Source: Parabacteroides faecis
Lineage (GTDB): Bacteria > Bacteroidota > Bacteroidia > Bacteroidales > Tannerellaceae
DNA: 64,000 bases
Assembly (NCBI RefSeq): GCF_014647375.1
Contig: NZ_BMPB01000020.1
Coordinates: 1 to 64,000, forward strand
Direction of reading: 5' to 3'
Below are positions 57,337 through 64,000 of this stretch, piece by piece (position 1 is the stretch's first letter; each line of letters begins with the position of its first letter). The notes under the pieces are model-generated. The model was not told the DNA's origin, made no database searches, and saw nothing but the letters and a program-made list of their open reading frames with translations. The translations under genes and the position numbers were made by a program.

Positions 57337-57344
57337 TACATTTG
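57337..57344 (+). promoter_or_regulatory. -7 box of the HU gene
   Basis: TACATTTG matches TAnnTTTG and lies 31 bases before the ATG at 57376. No good -33 box. Confidence 0.5.
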
Positions 57345-57375
57345 CAATGTATATAATCATTAAAAAGAAACACTC

Positions 57376-57666
57376 ATGAACAAAGCAGAACTTATCGAGG
57401 CCTTAGCAGATAAGGCAGGGTTACAAAAACAGAAAGCGAAAAAAGTATTAGATGCTTACATCGAGATCGTAACCGAAAAAATGTCGCAAAAAGAGGAAAT
57501 TACTCTTATTGGTTTTGGTACTTTAATACCGAGACCTCAAACAAGTCGCCTGGCTCGTAATCCAAAAACTGGTACTCCAGTACAAATTCCAGCCAGAACA
57601 ACGGTAAAGTTCAAACCCGGTAAATTCTTGCTGGAGGCTATGAACGGCACTGGCGAAAAAAAATAA
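57376..57666 (+). CDS. HU-family nucleoid DNA-binding protein
   Basis: The 96-residue protein has the HU/IHF fold: MNKAELIEALADKAGLQKQK, the VTEKMSQKEEITLIGFGTLIP strand in parts, and the DNA-binding arm with RNPKTGTPVQIPARTTVKFKPGK. It bends and compacts DNA as a dimer. The start has a strong AAAAAGAAA region upstream. A canonical terminator follows 27 bases after the stop. Confidence 0.96.
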   Translation: MNKAELIEALADKAGLQKQKAKKVLDAYIEIVTEKMSQKEEITLIGFGTLIPRPQTSRLARNPKTGTPVQIPARTTVKFKPGKFLLEAMNGTGEKK

Positions 57667-57692
57667 TATGATTTTTCTCTATAACATCCTTC

Positions 57693-57729
57693 TTGCTTTT
57701 GCGGGAAGGATGTTTTTTTACACCTCCTT
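57693..57729 (+). terminator. Terminator of the HU gene
   Basis: AACATCCTTC (57693-57702) pairs perfectly with GAAGGATGTT (57715-57724) and runs into a T-run of seven or more. Nothing else is recognised in 57730-58010. Confidence 0.93.
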
Positions 57730-58010
57730 GTTCTTTTACTTTATCATATCTGCAAAAATACATACAGATTTCTAGTAAAATGAGGTGTTTTTAATGAATA
57801 TCGAAACATTCAGGTTCTAATTAAACAACCGCCAGCATGTCCCCTACTCAATTATCGCAATTCCAGAATCCGAACAACCTACCCTGTTTCGGAATATGAA
57901 ACTTTTGCCCTAAATTTAGAATTTTACAGAGAAACATTTGTGTGATGCTCTAATTATATATAATTTCGGCTCCGAAAAAAAATTAGTCTGCATAATACAA
58001 CAGAATACAC

Positions 58011-58664
58011 ATGAAAATAGTTAATCTTGGGGAATCAAACTCCGTCCTGAACAGATTCGTTTCCGAACTCAGAGATGTAGATATCCAGAAAGACAGTCTC
58101 CGCTTTCGCAGAAACATCGAACGTATCGGTGAAATCATGGCTTATGAGATCAGTAAAGATTTTACTTACACCCGGAAAGATATCCAGACTCCGTTAGGGA
58201 TCGCACCGATGAATACTCCCGACGACCGGATAGTGATCAGTACCATATTACGGGCAGGACTGCCTTACCATCAGGGCTTTTTGAGTTATCTCGATTATGC
58301 AGAAAATGCCTTTGTCTCTGCTTATCGCAAATACAAAGACCGTTTGAACTTTGATATTCATATCGAATACATAGCCTCTCCAAGACTTACCGAAAAGACA
58401 TTGATCATTACCGACCCGATGCTTGCCACCGGAAGTTCGATGGAACTCGCCTACGAAGCATTACTGACCAAAGGACACCCGGCGCATATCCATGTGGCAT
58501 CCATCATCGCCAGCAAACAAGCGATAGAATACCTGCAACGGAAAATGCCGGATGACAAAACAACCATCTGGATCGCTGCTCTCGACGATGAGCTGGATGA
58601 TCATTCGTACATCATCCCGGGACTGGGAGATGCCGGAGACCTGGCTTACGGAGAAAAGGAATAA
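58011..58664 (+). CDS. upp: Uracil phosphoribosyltransferase
   Basis: The 217-residue enzyme has the PRPP-binding loop LIITDPMLATGSSMELAYEAL (given as two parts: LIITDPMLATG and SSMELAYEAL) and the C-terminal uracil-binding AALDDELDDHSYIIPGLGDAG. It makes UMP from uracil and PRPP in pyrimidine salvage. It converges on the histidine kinase gene with a 6-base gap, and no terminator fits between them. Confidence 0.95.
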   Translation: MKIVNLGESNSVLNRFVSELRDVDIQKDSLRFRRNIERIGEIMAYEISKDFTYTRKDIQTPLGIAPMNTPDDRIVISTILRAGLPYHQGFLSYLDYAENAFVSAYRKYKDRLNFDIHIEYIASPRLTEKTLIITDPMLATGSSMELAYEALLTKGHPAHIHVASIIASKQAIEYLQRKMPDDKTTIWIAALDDELDDHSYIIPGLGDAGDLAYGEKE

Positions 58665-58670
58665 AATCTT

Positions 58671-61043
58671 TTATCGGGGTAAGGAGAACCAGAAACGCGA
58701 ACCTTTGCCAATTTCTGAACTTACTCCGATCTTACCTTTCTGCTGTTCCACAATACTTTTACAGATAGAAAGTCCAAGACCTGTCCCTTGCTTAAAGTCA
58801 TTCCCTTTATAGAAACGGTCGAAAACGTGCGACTGGACTTCTTTACTCATGCCCTCTCCCGTATCAGTGACCGAAAATTCGATTTCATCCGGACGAAGTT
58901 CATAAGCCAATGTAATAAAGCCTTTTTCCGTATGCTTGATCGCATTATTGATAAAATTGGAAAAGAGCTGGCTCAACCGTACATGGTCGAACGTGAAGAT
59001 ACAAGGCTCCAGACCCGGTTGACTGCAAAGCTCCACACCCCCATGAAGTTTTATTTTCATGGATTTTACCAAATCTTCCAAAAAGTCTTTCAGTTGTATA
59101 TCTACCGGTTTGAATTCGATCGTATTCGCTTCTATCTTCGCCAGATCGAGCACATCGGATATCAGCTGCAATAAAAGTTCATTGTTCTTCTGGATTATCT
59201 CGACAAACTGCAATTGCTCTTCCTTGTCTTCCGTTTCGGTCAACAGGGTCGAAAAGCCGACAATCGCGTTTAGCGGAGTACGTATCTCGTGGCTCATATT
59301 TGCCAGGAAAGCCGATTTCAATCGGTCCAGCTCTTCCGCCTTTTCCCGCTGCTGCTCTGTCTCTTTCAACTCGGTAATATCATAATTCACACAGATCATT
59401 TCGATCTTGTCTGAATCACTCAACTGGGAAGTACACATCACATTGACACGTATCCATTTCCATCCGTCTTCATGTTTGATACGTAGCTCTTTACGGATAC
59501 TGGTAGCTTCCCCCTTCACTACTTTATCAAAAAAGTCCAGCATCACGGCACGGTCTTCCGGATGTACACTTTTATAGTTTCCTATTATTTCAGGTAAAGG
59601 TGTCCCATCTTTTTCCCCAAGGTTCTGATACCACTGGCTGATCGCATATCCTTCGCGAGTCAGCAGGTCGAATTTGGCATATCCCACTTTCGCATAACGG
59701 CTGACCAATGTGAAGAAATATTCGAACTCTTCAATACGATTGTAAGCAATCGTTTTATCTGTATTATCCAGATTGATAAAAAGATAGTTTATCAACTCAC
59801 CCTTATTATCATAAAGCATGCTGACCTTTGTTATCAGGTCGATCGAATCGTTCTTCCTGGTTGGGTAATATTTATAGGATCTGATATCCGTAAAAGAATA
59901 ATTCAACCGGAACGAGACAGGTTTCTTCCTGGACATCTTGTCCAGTACATCCTGTGGAAGCAGCGGATTGTCAAAAATGTTGATCCCTAACGCATCTTTC
60001 TTGGAGTTCAAACCAAAGATCTCTACATCCTTATTATTCATATCTATCAGAAATCCGTCCTTGTCGTACAGCTCGATCCCGACAGGTATATTCGTATAAA
60101 TATTGCGCAACAACTTTTCACCCCGGTCGAGCGCCTCGTTGATACGCGCCATCTTCGTTATGATACTGATAATATTGGCGATGGAAGAAAGCCATTGATA
60201 ATCTTCCAGGTTCCACATACGATATTTGTCGACGATATCGATGCCGATATAACCCCATGCCTTTTTCTTAATGATCAAAGGGATCAGGATAAAGGAAAGT
60301 ACGCCTCTCCGCTGCAGGTATTTTTTCTCTTCGCCCGCTTCTGCCGGCAGTTCATCCAGATTACTGATCATCACCGGGTACAGATTCCGTATCCGGCGTG
60401 TCGACCACGGCAATGTGGAAACCGGAATATTCTGCAGCGATGAACGGACAGTCGAAACGCCGTCACTACACACTTCGTAGGTACAACTAATCGTTTTTCT
60501 GTCGTCACTGTATTCCATAATACAGGCTCGTCCCTTTGTGTCGATGGAAAACAGAATTTCGGTAAGGACCAGTTGGATAGAAGTCAACAAGTCGTTTGTC
60601 TGGATGAAAGAATGCAAAGCGCGGGATATGGTGTTCAGGTGACGGAGAAGACTGTCCACCTGATTATTTACGGCTGGCTTATTTTCTTCCGTTTCACTAA
60701 AAGGAACTAGCTGCAGGATACCCAGTACATAGATCTTTCCGGTAGCATCGATCTCCCGTTTACAGATCTTTGTCCGTACAAAGCGAAGACCATAACAGGT
60801 CTTCATCGGGAAAATCTGCTCATAAATGCCTACTTCTTTAAAATAAGCAAACTCATTCGCTATCCTGGCCCTGTAGTCCTCGCGGATCAAACCAAGAAAA
60901 TCATCTGTCGGAATGGCATTGTCTTTCAAGCCTAACAGACTGATCAAATAATCTGAACAGATATAGCACTTTCTCTTGAAATCAATTTCCCACCAACCAA
61001 CTTGTGCCGTATCCAATAATAACTTATACTGATCTGTACCCAT
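58671..61043 (-). CDS. Soluble PAS/GAF sensor histidine kinase
   Basis: The 790-residue protein has no membrane segments. The order is PAS (about 5-110), GAF (about 135-300), PAS (about 305-425), PAS (about 440-560), a coiled linker, HisKA with SHEIRTPLNAIVGFS (His585) and HATPase_c with NFINNAIKHTEKG, DTGEGM and GTGLGLSICKSIV. It senses an unknown cytoplasmic signal and phosphorylates a response regulator that is not encoded nearby. It lacks receiver or HPt domains, so it is a classical orphan kinase. Confidence 0.94.
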   Translation of the reverse strand: MGTDQYKLLLDTAQVGWWEIDFKRKCYICSDYLISLLGLKDNAIPTDDFLGLIREDYRARIANEFAYFKEVGIYEQIFPMKTCYGLRFVRTKICKREIDATGKIYVLGILQLVPFSETEENKPAVNNQVDSLLRHLNTISRALHSFIQTNDLLTSIQLVLTEILFSIDTKGRACIMEYSDDRKTISCTYEVCSDGVSTVRSSLQNIPVSTLPWSTRRIRNLYPVMISNLDELPAEAGEEKKYLQRRGVLSFILIPLIIKKKAWGYIGIDIVDKYRMWNLEDYQWLSSIANIISIITKMARINEALDRGEKLLRNIYTNIPVGIELYDKDGFLIDMNNKDVEIFGLNSKKDALGINIFDNPLLPQDVLDKMSRKKPVSFRLNYSFTDIRSYKYYPTRKNDSIDLITKVSMLYDNKGELINYLFINLDNTDKTIAYNRIEEFEYFFTLVSRYAKVGYAKFDLLTREGYAISQWYQNLGEKDGTPLPEIIGNYKSVHPEDRAVMLDFFDKVVKGEATSIRKELRIKHEDGWKWIRVNVMCTSQLSDSDKIEMICVNYDITELKETEQQREKAEELDRLKSAFLANMSHEIRTPLNAIVGFSTLLTETEDKEEQLQFVEIIQKNNELLLQLISDVLDLAKIEANTIEFKPVDIQLKDFLEDLVKSMKIKLHGGVELCSQPGLEPCIFTFDHVRLSQLFSNFINNAIKHTEKGFITLAYELRPDEIEFSVTDTGEGMSKEVQSHVFDRFYKGNDFKQGTGLGLSICKSIVEQQKGKIGVSSEIGKGSRFWFSLPR

Positions 61044-61151
61044 ACATTACTCATACTAGTATGAACACAAAATTCGGTATTAAAAATCATTCCAGCAAAT
61101 TAAAGTTCATTTATATTCAAGGCTTTTCAAAGATTCTACGTTAAAATAAAA

Positions 61152-61183
61152 AAAGCGGAGACCGATAAACCGAGCTCCGCTTT
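61152..61183 (-). terminator. Terminator of the DUF1080/HEAT gene
   Basis: AAAGCGGAG (61152-61160) pairs with CTCCGCTTT (61175-61183); on the minus strand it is followed by TTTTTTTATTTT. It lies 20 bases after the stop of the gene at 61203. Confidence 0.88.
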
Positions 61184-61202
61184 CCTTTCAGATAAGAATC
61201 TG

Positions 61203-64000
61203 TTATTTCAATTCTTTGATCCGGATATTACGGAATTTCACAGGTGAGCCATGTCCCAGGAATCCGATATGTCCTTTCTTGTTGAACAAGCCCGGATGTT
61301 CCTTACCGTCAGGTGTTCCGTTCTTAACGGCATCACGGATGTTACCTTCCAGGATCACCACTCCATTCACTGTTACACGGATATTATCACCGTTAGCAAC
61401 AATCTCCTCTTCATTCCATTCACCCACCGGCTTGAATGCTTTGTGGTGATCGGCATTCGTTGGGATGATACCGTAAACGGAACCATGGTGCTGATACTTG
61501 GTAATATCTTTATAGATAGGATGTTCGCAGTCCAGTATCTGGATCTCCATACCTACATAAGCAGCATCGCCTTCCATCGGAGTACGGATACCTACGCCGT
61601 TGTTCGCTCCAGGAGTCAACTGGAACTCAAAACGATAAACGAAGTTTCCGAATTCATCCTTTGTATACAGGTTTCCACCATAACTCTTGCTGGGTATCAT
61701 AGAGATACAACCATCTTCAATCGTATAGTCGACTGTATTTCCAGTCCACTGATGCATGTTAGTACCGTCGAACAAGACTTTGAAACCTTCTTTCTGTTCT
61801 TCTGCCGACAGTTTGAACGGTTCCTTGCGTTCCAGTTCCTTTACATATATATTACGGTAGTACACTTTACTGCCATGAGCCTGCAATTCGATCTGTTCGA
61901 TCGGGAAGATCGGTTGTTTACGATCCCAATAGTTTTCAAGGATCACGTCGTCCACTACCTTTTCTCCGTTCAGGATTACAGTTACGCGGTCGCCAACCAT
62001 CTTGATGTAGAAGCTGTTCCACTCGCCCAGCTTGTTATCTGCCACTTTAGACGGCTTACTCGGGTTCACCTGGTTATTATACAGACCGCCGGAACCAACC
62101 TGGGCACCTACATTGACACGGGAAGTATCCCAGATCTGCACCTGAGGTGTTCCGCGCAGATAGATACCTGCATCTGCTTCAGGACCAGCCGGATCAAGCA
62201 TCCAGTCTACATACATTTCAAAGTCGCCATATTGCTTTTCCGTACACAGGTTGTCATAACCGGTACCATCGAACATCAACAGTCCGTTTTCGACTTTCCA
62301 GTCACGACGCATATTATCGTCAGCCTTCTCTTGTGCTTTTGCCAATTGGGCTGGCTTCATCTTTGCACGTGCGATCGGATTTTCAACCAAGCCTTTCCAG
62401 CCTGTCAGGTCTTTCCCGTTGAAGATAGAAACGAAGCCTTCACCCTGCGGCATTTCAGCCAGATGTTTCTTGATCGCTTCTTTCTGATAACCGGCATCCG
62501 GATTGTCAAGTACCTGCATTACTTTGTTCAGCAATTCACGTACATTGGTTCCTGTATAGTCTTTATTTCCTAAAGCAATATTCATGACTGCGTTGGCTGC
62601 TGCCTGCTGAACAGGTTTCTGATCCAGGAATTCACCGGCATACAACATTCCCAGGAATGTTCCTGTCCGTTCAATCTGTTTCAGGATGATATTCTTCTGT
62701 TCATCTGTTTTAGCAATTTCCATCGCCTTACGCAAACTCAATAAGCGATTCTCGCCGGTAAAGGCAGGATTAGAAACCAACTTCACATAGGCTTTCAGAG
62801 CACGATCGAAATAAGCGGAAGAAGGAGCATCCGCACAGATGGCATACAGTTCGTCGGCAGCTTCGATACCTTTCCAGTTCAATAAAGCATCAAAAGCAGC
62901 ATCGCGGGCAGCACCCGATCCCTTACGGAAACCATCTACGATAGTAGCCAGCGCATCTTTTTCACCGGTTGTAGCCAAAACAGTATAATACAAATGCTTT
63001 TTGCTGTCGCCGGCCTGGAGCATACGACGGCTGATCGTTTCTTTCTGTTTTGCAGGAGACATAGAAGAGATCGCGGAGATCACAGCCTGCTGGATCGGAG
63101 CCACGGCAGACGCATCTGCAGTTTCGAGCATTCCGCACAGATTGACCAGGTCGCCTTCCGATACGACATCTTTCAATGCAGTATAAGCCGCTTTCTTCAC
63201 TTCCGGTGAACCGGACTTGATCAGTTCGAGTACCGTCGTCAGGTTGGCCGTCGCTTTACGCATAGCCAGCAATTCAGCACCGGCAATCTTTCCGGCATCC
63301 GTAGCAGACGGGATAGCACGTGCTACAGCCTGGTCGATATCACCGCTGAAGGCAGCCAATGCATCCTGTCCCAACAGGATTATATCTTTATTGTCGCTTG
63401 TCAGTAAATCGGCAAGAGCAGGGATAACCTGTTTGTCGCCTATCTTAACCATTGTCCAGACAGTTGCCTGTTTCACATCGAAGTTCTCGTCTTTCAACTG
63501 ACCCAGCAGAACCTGCATAGCTGTCAGATCGAAACGAAGTTCAAGATTCTTGATCACATCATGTTTAGACGGGCATTTAGCTTCACGGCCGATCCAGTTG
63601 ATAACATCCACTTTCACTTCCGGTTTTGCTTTCTGCATCGCCTTCATCACTTCGATATATACTTCTTTATTTGCAAAATCGGATGCATAGTTCAATGCTG
63701 CATTACGATATTCCTTGTTGCCGTCTTTCAGAGCTGAAAGCAATAATTTAGTACTGTTTTCTTTCTTCAGCGATAACAGGATCTGCAAAGCTGCGTCACG
63801 GGTCTGAGTCTGTCCTGCTTTGGTAGCTTTCTTCAACAGATCGTTGGCAGCCTTTTCCACTTCCTTTACATCTCCCTGTGCAGCAACGCGTTTCAGCAAC
63901 GCGATATATGCTTCGTTCGCATTTGTCTTCGTCATTGTATATCCGGCAGCCGCTGCAGCATCAGCCAGTTCTTTGATAGAGGCCTTGCTTCCCACACGAC
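61203..64000 (-). CDS. HEAT-repeat protein with two DUF1080 (3-keto-disaccharide hydrolase-like) domains, 5' end beyond the window
   Basis: At least 932 codons are present and the frame is open at base 64000, so the start and signal peptide lie outside. The first 530 residues are HEAT-like helical repeats, for example LLSALKDGNKEYRNAALNYA and VKQATVWTMVKIGDKQVIPAL. Then come two DUF1080 jelly-roll domains, from FVSIFNGKDLTGWKGLVENP and from FKVLFDGTNMHQWTGNTVDY. DUF1080 members include 3-keto-glycoside hydrolases/lyases working on sugars. Secretion is expected but unproven here. A terminator follows. Confidence 0.85.
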   Translation of the reverse strand, partial: RVGSKASIKELADAAAAAGYTMTKTNANEAYIALLKRVAAQGDVKEVEKAANDLLKKATKAGQTQTRDAALQILLSLKKENSTKLLLSALKDGNKEYRNAALNYASDFANKEVYIEVMKAMQKAKPEVKVDVINWIGREAKCPSKHDVIKNLELRFDLTAMQVLLGQLKDENFDVKQATVWTMVKIGDKQVIPALADLLTSDNKDIILLGQDALAAFSGDIDQAVARAIPSATDAGKIAGAELLAMRKATANLTTVLELIKSGSPEVKKAAYTALKDVVSEGDLVNLCGMLETADASAVAPIQQAVISAISSMSPAKQKETISRRMLQAGDSKKHLYYTVLATTGEKDALATIVDGFRKGSGAARDAAFDALLNWKGIEAADELYAICADAPSSAYFDRALKAYVKLVSNPAFTGENRLLSLRKAMEIAKTDEQKNIILKQIERTGTFLGMLYAGEFLDQKPVQQAAANAVMNIALGNKDYTGTNVRELLNKVMQVLDNPDAGYQKEAIKKHLAEMPQGEGFVSIFNGKDLTGWKGLVENPIARAKMKPAQLAKAQEKADDNMRRDWKVENGLLMFDGTGYDNLCTEKQYGDFEMYVDWMLDPAGPEADAGIYLRGTPQVQIWDTSRVNVGAQVGSGGLYNNQVNPSKPSKVADNKLGEWNSFYIKMVGDRVTVILNGEKVVDDVILENYWDRKQPIFPIEQIELQAHGSKVYYRNIYVKELERKEPFKLSAEEQKEGFKVLFDGTNMHQWTGNTVDYTIEDGCISMIPSKSYGGNLYTKDEFGNFVYRFEFQLTPGANNGVGIRTPMEGDAAYVGMEIQILDCEHPIYKDITKYQHHGSVYGIIPTNADHHKAFKPVGEWNEEEIVANGDNIRVTVNGVVILEGNIRDAVKNGTPDGKEHPGLFNKKGHIGFLGHGSPVKFRNIRIKELK

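Overview
The window looks like chromosome of a gut Bacteroidales bacterium, most probably Parabacteroides. The support is a SusC/SusD pair with FecR and an ECF sigma factor, several Bacteroidetes-only families (DUF3943, DUF3078, DUF3788, DUF1080), and promoters of the Bacteroidetes type (a TAnnTTTG -7 box, sometimes with TTTG or TTG 19-21 bases upstream). Genus is inferred from gene content only.

Layout. Positions 1-2170 are an AT-rich accessory edge: the start of an IS256-type transposase and a large serine recombinase whose promoter is flanked by a 46-bp near-perfect palindrome. From 2230 to 20543 there is a patchwork of small metabolic and regulatory units: a CDGSH protein, an outer-membrane barrel protein, a methyltransferase, an Lrp regulator facing an EamA exporter, an HxlR regulator facing a DJ-1 protein, a WYL regulator with a PNPOx protein, a membrane protein/HTH operon with a double operator, a higBA toxin-antitoxin pair, aspartate dehydrogenase, and AraC, YoaP and Ogt genes. 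Three short decayed gene remnants (RtcB, TonB, DUF3795) lie here. From 20779 to 30332 are tRNA-Ser, thioredoxin, rpsP, an ABC-F protein, DUF3943, a TRIC channel, asparaginase, an MBL hydrolase, two identical tRNA-Lys genes and yecH. From 30650 to 39230 are a pyridoxal/pyridoxamine kinase, panE, a glgB-manA pair, a cation/proton antiporter and an ECF sigma factor. From 39466 to 49854 are a NikR-like regulator with a TonB receptor, then SusD, SusC, FecR, gpmA and an ECF sigma factor. From 50125 to 64000 are DUF3078, pheS, crcB, nth, a conserved anchored protein, an MBL/murB pair, an HTH protein, HU, upp, a soluble PAS/GAF histidine kinase and a truncated HEAT/DUF1080 protein.

How the genes work together. 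The ECF sigma factor (49294), FecR (47256) and the STN-bearing SusC (43706) form a trans-envelope signalling loop that should control the SusCD porter, although gpmA sits between sigma and anti-sigma. The NikR-like protein and its downstream TonB receptor form a second import unit, with an operator of NikR geometry (GTAACA-N16-TGTTAC) between them, but the regulator lacks the histidines that bind nickel. glgB and manA pair storage-polysaccharide branching with hexose-phosphate isomerisation. rpsP, tRNA-Ser and tRNA-Lys share a promoter-proximal motif (TTTGCACC then CGC).

The most unusual signal is non-coding: at least four intergenic arrays of a 22-bp unit (10661, 24091, 38246, 49885), with two degenerate ones (17236, 20665). 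Each unit contains a small hairpin and is joined to the next through a GCATGC-like palindrome. Two other intergenic spacers between convergent genes (32556, 54154) contain long inverted repeats built from short direct repeats.
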